Assembly: GCA_038025085.1 (NCBI GenBank)
Contig: CM076152.1
Location: forward strand, 37,265,501 to 37,329,500
DNA from: Tetragonia tetragonoides
Lineage: Eukaryota > Streptophyta > Magnoliopsida > Caryophyllales > Aizoaceae
Reading direction: 5' to 3'
DNA length: 64,000 nt
This document shows positions 1 to 11,290 of the stretch, one piece after another. A program made the position numbers and the translations under genes. How positions within the stretch are numbered: the first letter of the stretch is position 1; every line of letters starts with the position of its first letter. The notes beneath the pieces were generated by a model. The model was not told where the DNA came from and made no database searches. It worked only from the letters and a program-made list of their open reading frames with translations.

Positions 1-1444
1 GCTTAATGAATTAATAAGTATCAGTAGCATGACTTATCAAATCAATGAGCATTAATGACAAAACATTTTCAAATCAGTGTAATTCAATAACAGAACCTTA
101 GTGAATCAGATTAAATTAGTGATGATCAATAGAAAATAACACATCCTTAATTTAGTAATCTGGTGATATGTTAGGCATAGTTTATGTTATTTTATATGGA
201 ACTGAATTGAACTAAACTACTGAACGAGTAAGTAAAAATGCATTGTGCAAAAACCCAAATATATTTAATTAGAAGTGGAAAGTTACAAAAGAGGTAAAGA
301 ATCAAAGTGAGATCTTGCCTCACGTACCAAACCACTCAAAATTAAGTTTGAAACCATCTCATCCATCACCATCTTTAATGGTATATATTTACATCTAATT
401 TTGTTAGGCTTAATCGATCACCCACATGGTTTTCAATGTCATAATGTCACCATAAGAGCTGTTTTAACTTTTTTTTATACTGTATTTTACTACCAAAAAA
501 AAAACTTTTTAAGAATTAAGCAAAATGCATATACATTCCACGTTGTTGGTTTCTTCAAAAGAAAAGTGTGCTAGATATGAAGTTTTGCTTTTGTTTGAAC
601 TCAAGTTAACATTTTACAAAAATAAATAAATATGTAAATCAAACTAAATAACAATATGTAGGAGAAAAAGTAGATCAGTGAACTGAATTGAACTCCACTA
701 ACGTAAATTGAACTAAACTACTTACTCCATTATTGATCTAAGTAAATAAAAAATAAAAAAATACCCTAATTGTATATGTAATTATATATCTCGAGTTTAA
801 TTGTCTATACTGGCACCTATTATCTTGATGCAGTCTTAGGGTCTATTCTCCTCAACTTATTTTCGTTTATGTTTATTGTTGAATTTTTATTTTTGTTAAA
901 CTTTGTTAATTATTGTTGAACTTTGTTGAACTTCGATTAACTTTATTTAATTTTGTTGAGCTTTATTTTGTTGGTGCTACACAAAGATCTACAATTTTTT
1001 TTATTTATTGAAAAGCATTGTTAGGACGTACGAAAGGTGTAGAGATTGTTCGTCTCTTTTATCCAAAATGAACAATGGAAGTCCTTAAACTAGAAAGTCC
1101 TAATAACGGAAAGGTACTGTAGATTCATGTAGAAGATTTCTTGTTTAATTATTGAAACAACATTTTTTTACACAAGCTTTTTCAAACCATTGCTTCGCAT
1201 GCATGTTTCAAGGAGATCCTCAAAAAGGTTCAACTGTTGCTAGTGCTTTTGACTGCTATCACTAGCTACTTCACCATTGTTCTCATTCTCATCAAAAACA
1301 TTCAGCAGCATATATAACGTTTTCTGTACTACTCTACATGCTTCTTGGATGATATTATAGCGGGGCCAAAAATTTGCTCCTTATTCCTCAAACACATGTT
1401 CAAAGTCATCACTTTCGCTGTGCTTTTTTTTTTTTTTTTACTTA
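1..1444. other. gene-free AT-rich repeat relics
   Basis: I see no convincing gene here. The stretch is very AT-rich. It holds diffuse copies of short motifs such as ATCAGTGA and GAACTGAATTGAAC, which recur in other non-coding parts of the window and look like worn remnants of the MITE families annotated below. No open frame has coding character. Confidence 0.6.
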
Positions 1445-1690
1445 GGGTGCGTTTTTTAGAGCTGAACATATCAGAATTAAACTAAACTGAATTCAACACC
1501 ATTGAACTGAACTAGACACCACTAAATTGAATTGAACATATATAACTTGATATGTGAGACAAAAAGCATGTTTCTGAACTCAGCACCACTAAACTGTACT
1601 GAACATCACTTAACTGAACTGGAAATCACTGAAATGACACCTGAACTAAACTAAACTAAACTGACCATGTAAGCTCTAACGAACGCACCT
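1445..1690. mobile_element. Tourist-like MITE, family 1
   Basis: The ends form an imperfect inverted repeat: GGGTGCGTTTTTTAGAGC at the left and GCTCTAACGAACGCACC at the right. TTA trinucleotides flank both sides, as expected for PIF/Harbinger (Tourist) MITEs. The interior is built from GAACTGAACT-like motifs and has no ORF. A second, better preserved copy lies at 16508-16765. This copy directly abuts a family 2 MITE, sharing the TTA between them. Confidence 0.65.
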
Positions 1691-1693
1691 TTA

Positions 1694-1952
1694 GGCTCTA
1701 TTCACCTCGACTGAGTTTCTTTTAAATTCAATTCAATTTATCTCAGTTCAGTTCATGTGTAACTTTATCACTCAAATAATTTTTGCTACAAAATAATTTT
1801 ATGATGATAACTAAGTTATTGGAAAGATTTTAAAGCATACTTTCTAATGAGTCCAATAATATTGAATATGTTTGTACGAGTTTAAATTGGTCAAATGTTA
1901 AGTTAAAAAAATCAATTCAGTTCAGTTTTTTCCGACTAAAACGAACGAGGCC
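1694..1952. mobile_element. Tourist-like MITE, family 2
   Basis: The element begins GGCTCTATTCACC and ends with GAACGAGGCC. It is flanked by TTA on the left and TAA on the right. The same ends and a similar interior (including a TCGTCCAAAC-like stretch) occur at 35396-35692 and, more decayed, near 26066-26305. There is no coding capacity. It is placed in PIF/Harbinger from its 3-bp TA-rich flanks and short inverted ends. Confidence 0.55.
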
Positions 1953-1955
1953 TAA

Positions 1956-2850
1956 CTCAATAATTGGTTCAGTTCAATTCAATTTAAATTTAGTGTGGTT
2001 CTGTGGAGTTCACTTTAGTGATCTACTTTGTCTCTCACATATACTATTCAACTCAATTCAATTCAATTCGATTCAGCTAATGGAGTTCACTTCGATTCAC
2101 TATAAAAGAATACTTTCTTGATTTACTCACTTCTACTTTTTGGATGAGTTCTTTTTCACTTACTCGATTTTTGATTTAGATCACCGCAACTCAGTGATCT
2201 ACTTTTTCTCTCACGTGTTACTATTCAGTTCATTTCAGTGATCTACTCTTTTTTCTTACATATTATTATTCGATCAGTTCTGTTTAATTCAGTTAAGTGT
2301 AAAATAAACACACTCTTTATATGAGCAGAAGAATCAAAATATGCTTTAATTAAGTGGTTAGGAGCACGTTCCCTAATTGTGTCCAAATAATCAAAATATG
2401 GTTTTCTTACAGGCCTTTGTGCTCTTTGATCTAAAATATAATTGTAATAATAAAGAGGAATTAGTGCGCATGTCCGTGCGATGTACGGAATGTTTTAACT
2501 TTTTTTTTAAAAAAAAATTATTATTTTTTGATGGGTTGTCGTGTTTCTAACTTTGTTGTCAAAAGAAAATGACATTTATTGGCTTGTGGTGCCTCTATAA
2601 AAGTTAGATGTATCTACCACTAAATACTTTGTTATTTGCATTACAGTTCTACTTATATATTATGATTAGCAATACAATAAACTGTGATCTATATTTGTCT
2701 GAGTGCTTCAGAAATGATTATTAGCCTTTTATTAACAAACTTTAGAATACTTTGTTATATAGTTTTCCTACCAAAGCTATAATCATAGTGCATAACGGAT
2801 CGAAATAAACTAAGTACATTAAAAATTTATTGAAATAAAATCTGGGTGGC
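1956..2850. other. gene-free spacer with repeat fragments
   Basis: No gene is visible. The part near 2030-2300 repeats TTCAGTGATCTACTTTTTCTCTCAC-type fragments, a relic of another MITE family. Near 2461-2491 there is TTAG followed by the hairpin CCGTGCGATGTACGG, which resembles a decayed Helitron 3' terminus on the minus strand. Confidence 0.45.
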
Positions 2851-2940
2851 CCATGTCCCATGTCCCATGTCCCATGTCCCATGTCCTAGCGCCTAGTGAG
2901 TGTCATGCCCCATGTCCTAGCGCCCATGTCCCATGTCTCA
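2851..2940. repeat. 7-bp CATGTCC microsatellite
   Basis: CATGTCC is repeated about five times in a row, then interrupted by TAGCGCC and repeated again. It sits at the left edge of the 314-bp satellite array. Confidence 0.8.
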
Positions 2941-2944
2941 TAAG

Positions 2945-4402
2945 TGAAATTGGAGTTCGGGAACCCGGATGACGGTCTAGAGGCATTGGAGGTCCTTTAG
3001 GGTGACCCCCTAGAGAAGTTTGGGTGAAAAAGGAAACCGGACCCCAGGAAGCCGAAAATCAAAGGCTATATAATCCACATTTTTTTGGGCTTCCGGGAGG
3101 CCCCAGAATGAAGGTATATGCTTGTAAGGGCATTTTTTACGGGACACCAATGTAAGGGCCAGAACACCGAAGGCATGGGTGCTATCGAAGTTCGAGGATC
3201 CGGATGCCCCTCCCAGGGCACCAAGGGTCCTCTATATGGTCATGATAGACCCCTCGGAAAAATTGGGGTAAATATAACACCCGGGCCCCCGCAAGCCAAA
3301 AACGAATGCTATACTCCAGGATTTTTGGGCTTGCGGGAGGCCCGTAATGAAGATGGATATTTTCACACCATATTGCATGGAGCATCCCTAGGGGACATGG
3401 GAGGCTCTCTGGGTCGCTTATCTGGTCCCTTATAAGCTTGGAACGGCTATTTACGGGACATTGGTGAAAGAGTTGGAACACGAAAGGCATGGGTGATATC
3501 GAAGTTCGAGGGTGCGTATGACCCTCCTGGGGCACTAAAGGCCTTCTAGGGTCATGATATACCTGCGGGAGAAATGTGGGAAAAAATAACACTCGGGCCC
3601 CTAGAAGCCGAAAACAAAGGCTATAATCCACGTTTTTTGGGCTTCTGGGAAGCCCCGTATATGAAGATGGATATTTTCACACCACATCGCACAGAACACC
3701 ATTAAGGGACATGGGAGGCCCTCGGGGTTGCTTAGTCGGTCCCTAATAGGCTTGGAAAGGCGTTTTACGGGACACTGATGTAAGAATCGAAACACCAAAG
3801 ACATGGGTGATATCAAAGTTCGGGGACCTGGATGATCCTCTCGTGGCACCGAGGGTCCTCTAGGGTCAGGATAAACCCCACGGAGAAGTTTGGGCAAAAA
3901 TGACACCCAGGCCCTAGGAAGCCAAAAACAAAGGCTATAATCCACGTTTTTTGAGCTTCCAGGAGGACCCAAAACGAAGGTAGATATTTTTGCACCACAT
4001 CGCACGAAACACCCCTAGGGGACATGGGAGGCCCACGAGATTTCTTCTCTGGTCCTTGATACATTTGGAAGCGCGTTTTATGGGACACTGATATAAGAGT
4101 CAGAACACCAAAAGCATGGGTGATATCGAAGTTCGGGGATCCGAATGACCATCCCGGAGCACTAAGGGTCCTCTAGAGTCATTATTTACTCCCACGGAGA
4201 AGTTTGGGCAAAAATTACACCGAGCCTCGGGAAGCCGAAAATGAAGACTGTAAATCCACATTTGAGCTTCTTGGAGGCCCAGTAACGAAGGTGGATATTT
4301 TCGCACCATATCGCACGAAACAATCCTGGGGTCCATGGGAGGTCCTCGGGGATGGTTATTGGGTCCTTGGTTAGGCTTAAAAGGGCCTCTTATTGACATC
4401 GG
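2945..4402. repeat. 314-bp tandem satellite, about 4.5 units
   Basis: A landmark, ATATCGAAGTTCG and its variants, recurs at about 3184, 3498, 3812 and 4125, a spacing of 313-314 bp. A first, internally deleted unit starts near 2945. Each unit also carries GGGCTTCC-GGAGGCCC and GGGACATGGGAGGCC landmarks. Units differ at many positions, so the array is old or fast-evolving. Open frames on both strands inside it are by-products of the GC-rich monomer. They carry stop codons in different places in different units and are not called as genes. Confidence 0.85.
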
Positions 4403-5187
4403 AGGCTAACCTACGGTTTTTAGGTGCCGATCATGGCTCCCCACCACCGAGTGCAACCAAACCTACCCACAATCCTTCTCTACTATTATAGTGAGGTCTC
4501 AGAAAATTTTCCTTTGAAGTGATTTCTAATTTTTTTTGATATTTTTTCTGTTTTTCAGCGTATTTTTTAATCTAAAACTAAATTAAATAGCTACAATTTT
4601 TGAAAAAAAAAATAAAATCCGTAACTTAATAATATACTTAAAAAGTTTGAGGTGGAACTTTTGGAAAATAATTCTCCACACTATGAAAACCCTTGTATAA
4701 AAGTTATGAACTTGGTATGTCTACTCATGTTAAAACCAGTTAACCTTATAAGACTTTTTAGTAAACCATCAATATTTCATATTTAGATTGTTTTCATTAG
4801 TTGATAAAGTAGATAATTAAACAAAAATCAATTGAAAACCCCAATTTGCTTAACTTTCTCAATTATAGGCTGTTTTTCACCTGTTCTGGCCGTTTTTCAG
4901 GCTTTTCAGTGACAGAAGGTTGGCGATCTTGGGGCGAAGTGAAACTGCAAATTGGGACCTGGTTTGGCCGTTTTTGTCTTCTGGCGCCTTTTGGACAGTC
5001 TTGCGCTTGGAATTGGCAAAAAAATAAAACACGAAAGTTGTAGATCTGTTTGTTAGATTTTCAAGACACTTTGAATCACTTGATTTGAAGCTCGTATGAA
5101 GACTTTATGAACAAAATACCGAAGAGGTGTCCAAACTTTGTCCTTGATTCTTCTCATCTTATAAATGTCCTTGTATCTCTCGAGGAT
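4403..5187. other. possible older retroelement remnant interrupted by the LTR element
   Basis: This stretch shows no supportable gene. From about 4840 the base composition is less AT-rich, and phrases such as AACACGAAAGTTGTAGATCT resemble internal retrotransposon sequence from memory. The LTR element at 5188 has inserted here, so this part and 10134 onward may be two halves of one older repeat. That is inference. Confidence 0.35.
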
Positions 5188-5509
5188 TGATGCACATGAA
5201 ATCGTGCATATTTTAGGGTACTTTCTCCTTGGGTTTAGCTAGCTTTGGTCACCTTAGTTTACGTATTTGATAGATTAGTTTTATTTTCTATTTCTAGATT
5301 ACGTTTTCCTTGGTCTTTGTGGTTTTTGAGCATTTTACAGGTGTACCCGAAGACCCCGGAGCGAGGACCCGAAAGTAGAAGCCGCAAGGAGATCGGATCA
5401 AGCGAAGACATGAGCAAGCTGAAGAAAAACGGGCTGGAGGGGCGTTTTCTCCAAAAAATGGCCCCCAACCAGTTTTGGCCCGCAGCCAGATTTCCAGAAA
5501 AACGGCCCC
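5188..5509 (+). repeat. left LTR, truncated (U3 fragment)
   Basis: It matches the first 323 bp of the right LTR with about 17 differences, roughly 95% identity by eye. Similarity stops abruptly after AAAAACGGCCCC at 5509. Beyond that is gag-coding sequence rather than the rest of the LTR. The TATA box and all downstream LTR sequence are missing from this copy. Confidence 0.85.
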
Positions 5510-6977
5510 TTTCGTCAAATGCACCTCCGCCACCGAGCATTCTCATTAATGGGGCGCCCCAAGGTATCGACCTCCCTCCCCACCCTCATTACCCTCATAT
5601 TGTCATGTATAATGAGCACCATCGTGCTAAGTTTTGCACTTTAGTTGCTAGAGGTGTTGTCCCTACCCGTTATGCTTGTGAAAACGTGATGGAAATTTTG
5701 GGTATTGATGGTCATATTGATAAATGGGTTCGAAAACAAAGTTGGGGGACATTTTGGGGAAAGAAGGATCCCACATACCTTGAACCTTCACTTGAGGTGT
5801 TAAGTCCGTTTGGGACTAGAATTGAGAGCCGTAAAGGAAATGCAAAGGGGATGGTTTCATTCCGCCTCGTTAACCAATCTTATGAGTTTTCTTTGTCTCA
5901 ATTTTGTAAATACCTTGGGTTGCCGATGGGAGGCTTGTATAACCCGAGTGAGGAGGATTTTGACCAAGTTGCATTTTTGGGTAAGATTGGTCATGGTGAA
6001 TGGGGTGCAAGTAAGTCGCACGGTACCCAAATCCACAATCCGACAATTCGGTATATGTGGAAGGTCTTGGCTAATACAATTTTAGGAAGGCACGATAGCC
6101 AACACAATGTGAAGGCGTCAGAAGTTTTTTTTCTTTGGGCATTGATCAACGGCATAAGAGTGGATGCTGGGGCACATCTTGCCCTCCAAATGGCGAAGAC
6201 CGGGGCAATCAAAACCAATAAACCCACTATCATGGGTGGTTTTGTAACCTCGCTCATAAAAGGAATGGGTCTTGGTGATCGATTGACGGGGAATCCAATT
6301 TCCGGCACAACGAGACTTGAACTCTTATTCGCCACTCAAGCAAAGCTCTTGGTTCGGGTTGGGCAACAATGGAAATGTTTGGTGTGGGTCAATGAAACAC
6401 CAATCACTGCTTTCACCGTTCCCAATGATCTCACCGACCCATCAAAGGAGGAGAATTGGAAATATGACTCCTTGTTGGAGAACAACCGTGATTACCAAGC
6501 GGCCTCGGCGGGAGATGCGCTTGAGGGAGGTGATAATGGAGAAGAGGAGGAAAATGGTGATGGAGAAGGGGAGAATAATGAAAATGAAGGTGACAATGCC
6601 CCGGAAGAGTGGGGGAACCGAGCAACCCGGTAGGCGATTGGGATCACTTAGCCCCCCCACACCAAGAAAGTGGGTGGTATACTTATGTGCCCCAAACATA
6701 CAATGCTAGTGATTACCACTATCATGAGCATGGTAACGACTCCCTCCCCTATCATGGGTATGAGCATTTGAACCACCGGATCACCTCATTGGAGGGTGAT
6801 CATCGACGCATGCAATCGTCGATGGACCACATGACAACAAAGATTGATCAAATGCAAAATCAACTAACAAATGTGGATACTTCAGTTAACCTTGTGAATT
6901 CCACCATGGGGACCATGAACGACATACTCCAACAATGGAGTACTTGGTATTTCAACCAACACCCACTGCCTCAATGA
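5510..6977 (+). pseudogene. gag-like ORF1 of the LTR element, frameshifted
   Basis: A long open frame reads through from the truncated LTR to 6633. The part from about 5515 looks like an Athila-type gag: a proline-rich start, then VPTRYACENVMEILGIDG, then a conserved-looking WGTFWGKKDPTY segment, a basic/aromatic core and an acidic Glu/Asn-rich tail. A second frame takes over near 6610 and continues to 6977 with a heptad-like segment (about 6760-6930) typical of gag coiled coils. A one-base indel in the G-run at 6610-6614 would restore a single protein. The 5' end is missing because of the LTR deletion, so the apparent start inside LTR sequence is artificial. Product: structural capsid protein of the retroelement. 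The family assignment rests on remembered similarity. Confidence 0.65.
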
Positions 6978-7329
6978 GCATTGTAAGTTTCCCCTCCCCT
7001 CCCTACCCTTTTATCGTTTTCTTACATTGAGGACAATGCATGTCTTAGCATGGGGGGGTGTCTTATGAGGTTTTTGTTGGTTGGTGGATCTCTTATGTTG
7101 GATGTATGTGGTTGTTGGTTGTGGCGTTGATGATGTGTGGTGATTGTGGACTTGTGGTTGTTGGTATGTTATAGTGGTGGGTGCGAGTTTGGTGTTGATG
7201 TGTTGTGAGTAAGGTAGTTACTCTATCGTATTCTTGCATATAGGAGCATGCTAGGTATTATTAATCCGTTTAGTTGGATATCATATACATCATCATGTAG
7301 AATGCATAGACCATGTTCTAGTTTGAAAA

Positions 7330-7360
<31 letters not shown>

Positions 7361-8779
7361 AATTAGAGAAGAGGTAGTCCCTAACTCGTGATGCCATTGG
7401 TCGGCATTTAACCTTGGTTGAAAGAGCTTGAGGCCTTTTCGAGGCACAATCCCGAAAGTTTGGCATGGTTTCTCGTTTGGCTTTTATTCTCTTGGCCCTT
7501 TGTATATAAGCATTTTTTCAATCACTTGATAATCTCACTTATAATCGTGAAATAATTGGGGCGATAGACATTTAACCGGTGAGATCTCGAGCCTTAAAAA
7601 CCGACACATCTCTTTCGGTTGTTTGTCTTTCATGAGTGTTTTAGATTCACATTGGTGGTTAATCTTCTAGAACTTGCCTTAATTCTTGGTCAAAATTGTG
7701 CTTGGCACCCATTCTTTGCATTGGTAGGACGGAGGCATTCACTTGTTACTTGTTCTTAAGCTACTTTAAGCCAAAATTGCCTACCTAATGCATCATTTTA
7801 TCACTTTGGAGCCCATTTGAGCTTATGCCTTTTTCTTGATAAACCATGTTATATGCCCTCTTTTCCCAAACATGTTTTCCCTCTCTCGAGTCTAAGACTA
7901 GTGTAACTTGTCTCTCTCATTGGGTTGAGTATTGAATTGTGAAATGGAGTAAAAGATGAGCATGGAGGTGCTTTTGGTGAAGAATGGAGGGATGATGGTT
8001 AACTTTGAGCTTGAATAAGCTTTGAAAAAAAAAAAAAAGAGTCAAATGAACTTCTAGAGGTAGAAGAAGGGCTTATATCTCATTTAATCGAAATTATGTT
8101 GCCCCGATACCTCTAATGTTAGATTTTGTTAGTGTTGTGACAAAGGTTGGTTTAATGGTTGATACATAAGGTTGGAATTGGTGTTTTTGATTTGTGGAGA
8201 TGTTTTTGCACCCCCTTGATCTTTCGCGAGGATTGAGAGGATGCTTGTATTTCCATTAAGTCTTTTTGACTCTAAGCGCACATCCCAAATGTATCCCCAC
8301 CTTACCCTAAGCCTCATTACAACCCAAAAGTCCTCCCGACCTTTGCATGTGGAGTTGTCATCTAACGATAGAGATTTTAGAAGATAGGCAAGCTTATGAT
8401 AAGATACCACCAATGTTTGAATCTTGAGTGTCAATTGATTGTCTTCCCCAAACACATTCGAGTTTGAGTGATCCACACTTCCTAAAGTGAGGGTCTATCG
8501 GACTAATTTGTTTCACGTTTTGAGTGGGATTATCGAGTTGATTGAGTGTTTGCATGCTTCGTGACTAATTGAGTTATCGTCTTGGAGCTATGTGATCTTT
8601 TGGTATCCTTGTGTCCCTTAATGGTCTTTCATGCTCTTGATATCTTTGTCTAGTGCTCACCCTTGGTATCACGGTTTAATGTCGATCTCTCAACCCTCTC
8701 GTGTTTGACTCTTGAATCTCTTGCGTCTTAATGGTTGATGCTTGCTTGGGGACAAGCAAGAGTCTAGCATGGGGGAGTT
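6978..8779 (+). other. non-coding interior of the LTR element
   Basis: No pol or env coding is visible. Features seen: the conserved-looking TTGAGGACAATGCATGTCTTAG followed by a seven-G run at 7026-7060, a TAAA tetranucleotide repeat at about 7326-7361, and a polypurine tract ending at 8777. A 115-codon minus-strand frame at 8129-8476 has no recognisable domain and is not called. Confidence 0.6.
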
Positions 8780-10128
8780 TGATGCACATGAACTCGTGCA
8801 TATTTTAGGGTACTTTCTCCTTGGTTTTAGCTAGCTTTGGTCACCTTAGTTTGCATATTTGATAGATTAGTTTTATTTTCTATTTCTAGATTACGTTTCC
8901 TTGGTCTTTGTGGTTCTTGAGAATTTTACAGGTGTACCCGAAGAGGCCGGAGCGAGGACCCGAAAGTAGAAGCCGCAAGGAGATCGGATCAAGCGAAGAC
9001 ACGAGCAAGCTGAAGAAAAATGGGTTGGAGGGGCGTTTTCTCCAGAAAAACGGCCCCCCAGCCAGTTTTGGCCCGCGGCCAGATTTCCAGAAAAACGGCC
9101 CCCTCCAGAAAAATGGGGACCCCGTTTTTCCTGAGAGGGGCGTTTTTCTACAGCATTTTTGGCCCGAGCTTCTCAGCCTATAAATAGCTTCTTTTGTCAT
9201 TTTTTCGGGTTTTATCTCATCTTAGCCTAATTTTCTAGGGTTCTTGAACAAACACTCTCAAATAGTGAGATTAGGTAGTGAACTTAAATCTTGGTTATTT
9301 CTTATTAATCTTCTCTTTAATCCTTAGCACTTGGTTGTAAGTTTTCTCTCTCCCCTCTCTCTTTCTATCAATACTTGTAATTTTAAATCTTTGTTTAATA
9401 TTATGGGTATTGTCATTATGAAATTTATTTTGCTTAATCTCATGATGTTTATTGGCTAATCTCTCTAGTTAGAGTTGGGATTAGCCCAACTATGATGGTT
9501 TAATGTTTGGATGATGTGAGATTAGTGTGATTAATTGAGTATTATGTGTGTTTGGCTTTGTGCACCCCAAGTGTTTGATAAAATGCCTAAATGAAAGTTT
9601 GGCTAATCTCTTGTGTAATTAACTTAGAAACCGAAAGGGGTAGGTTAATTATAGAGGTTCCATTGTCCAAACGAGGGAATTAGGCTACGAAAGTAGGATT
9701 AATACCCTTGGAGATTCATGTTATTAGGCTTGCTTAATGGGTTCTTATCGACTTAACCCCATGACAATAGGTGGTTTAGTAGGTTTGGGCACATCTTCGG
9801 TGACCTTGAGAGAGGCCCTTAGTGACATTAACCTAATCATCTCTACACATTGCTCATTTGATTGCATCCATCCATGTCATCCATTGCATTTTGCATCATA
9901 GTTAGGTGAAACCCAACCCTAGCTTTAGTCATCGATTGTGCTTGTGTTTGCTTTTATTTCTTGCGTTAGTTCTAGTTTGGTTTTAGTTATCTTTAATCCA
10001 TCATTAAATCGATAGGTTTAACTTGCGTAAAATCGAGACAAAGTCGGTACTTGAAATCATTAATTCCTCGTGGGATCGATAATCTTTTATATTACTTCGA
10101 TAATACTCGTGCACTTGCGAGGCTATCA
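8780..10128 (+). repeat. right LTR, full length
   Basis: This 1349-bp LTR begins TGATGCAC and ends GCTATCA, the TG...CA form of LTRs, directly followed by the AGGAT target duplication. A TATA box (TATAAATA) lies at 9179-9186 and marks the likely U3/R boundary. The first 323 bp match the truncated left LTR. The segment near 9030-9140 repeats a CCAGAAAAACGGCCCC motif several times. Confidence 0.85.
9179..9186 (+). promoter_or_regulatory. TATA box of the right LTR
   Basis: TATAAATA lies about 400 bp into the 1349-bp LTR, a normal place for an LTR core promoter. The left LTR has lost the equivalent segment, so the element can no longer be transcribed from its own 5' promoter. The right copy could still drive transcription into the downstream flank. 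Confidence 0.6.
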
Positions 10129-10389
10129 AGGATTGGATCTAAAATGAACACATGTGCACATAATACACCAAAAACGTAAAGAGGAACAAGAGAAACCAAA
10201 TTCAAACTAAAAGACCATGAGACACACACTAAATCAAACAATATGGGGTATAAATCATCACAAAATATGCAACAAATTCATGTTTATCAAATGTTTACCA
10301 CTAGGTCATCATGGTTGCTCGCAATTTCACTTTCTTTTAAAATAACCGATCAGAAATATCCATCAAGTGAGAATAGTCTATACTATATA

Positions 10390-10513
10390 CAAAAAAGTTT
10401 CATATGAGACTGTTTCAAAATGAGGTCTCTCTATATCCAAGTATAACACAAGCATAATGATATATTTATTAAAGGGAGCTTCACTTTAAAGCCGCCTCAT
10501 ACGAATTTCTGTG
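10390..10513. mobile_element. short hairpin MITE (GCCGCCTCATACGA family)
   Basis: The left end AGTTTCATATGAGAC and the right end GCCGCCTCATACGAAATTT-like sequence are imperfect inverted repeats around a centre containing AAGCATAATG. Related copies with the same ends and centre occur at about 30244-30340, 38929-39030 and 61567-61676. There is no ORF. Confidence 0.5.
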
Positions 10514-10939
10514 TTTTTATAATCACGATCGAGGGTAAAAACATGGAGTGCCTGAGTGAGGACATATAATCTCATTCATAAACAACTAAAGAAGAGCTAG
10601 TGAAGGTAAAATAATAATAAAAGAAAAAAACCTTTTAAAGGGCCCCCGCAATGCTTCACTATAGTGTCTCTCTTGGGAATATTTTAATAACCCTTAACAA
10701 ACTTTTAAAGACGACACAAATTAATAATTAGGGGACAATCTTTTATCTGTGGACCTGTCTTTTATATTCCTTTCTGGTTAGATGATTAGATAATTAGCAA
10801 ATTAGGTAGCTGGGCTAAGAGAATGATCCACGTGTTAGTGTCCTACAATTTAAAAAATTGAATAGAGTAGACGATATTACAAAAATTTGTGTGGATTTAG
10901 TTTATGATGGACCAATATTTGGAATCATTTTCTACTTCA

Positions 10940-11135
10940 GCTAGAGTCACCCCCCTTTAAAAGTGGAGTCACCTCTACTTCACCTGGAGCCACCCCCTAC
11001 TTTTACCTGGAGTTACCCCTTTACTTCACCTGGAGCCACCCCTCAAAATTACTCAAAATTACTTCACTTAAAGCCACCCCCTTACTTTACCTGGAGCCAC
11101 CCTCTTACTTCACTTGGAGTCATCCCTCAAAATAA
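10940..11135. repeat. minisatellite of ACTTCACCTGGAGCCACCCC units
   Basis: ACTTCACCTGGAGCCACCCC and variants recur about eight times at irregular 20-35 bp spacing. The short plus-strand ORF over it is a by-product of the repeat. Confidence 0.65.
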
Positions 11136-11290
11136 CTCGGTCCACGGTGGACTAAGTCCACACAAGACATGCTGAGCCGGCATCTAAGTTGATGGTTGTT
11201 ACTCTACTTTACCACCAATTGGTTTTTAAATGTAATCGACATATTGAGAGAGTTGACCTATTTTCAAATTGCCTCAATTATATAGTAATA

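Larger units (their letters stand above)
5188..10128 (+). mobile_element. non-autonomous Athila-like (Ty3/gypsy) LTR retrotransposon
   Basis: The element runs from TGATGCAC at the left to GCTATCA at the right. It is flanked by a perfect 5-bp duplication, AGGAT (5183-5187 and 10129-10133). A purine-rich tract (GGGGGAG) lies just before the right LTR. The interior has a gag-like ORF. After it come a long gene-free stretch and the phrase ACATTGAGGACAATG, followed by a G-run, which from memory is common in Athila/Tat-group elements. No protease, reverse transcriptase or integrase is visible, so it would need proteins from another element. The left LTR is only about 322 bp against 1349 bp at the right, so a deletion removed most of it, with the primer-binding site and probably the start of gag. 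Confidence 0.85.
10134..11290. other. gene-free spacer with hairpin MITE and short tandem repeat
   Basis: No gene is seen. A hairpin MITE at 10390-10513 and a short tandem repeat at 10940-11135 are listed separately. The first 200 bp may be the other half of the older repeat that the LTR element entered. Confidence 0.5.

Noticed and set aside
3118..4399. Overlapping ORFs of about 100-150 codons on both strands
   Set aside because: They fall inside the 314-bp satellite and change frame or stop between units. They reflect the repeat, not genes.
8129..8476. 115-codon minus-strand ORF in the LTR element
   Set aside because: No recognisable domain, antisense to the element, and no known env or pol motif.
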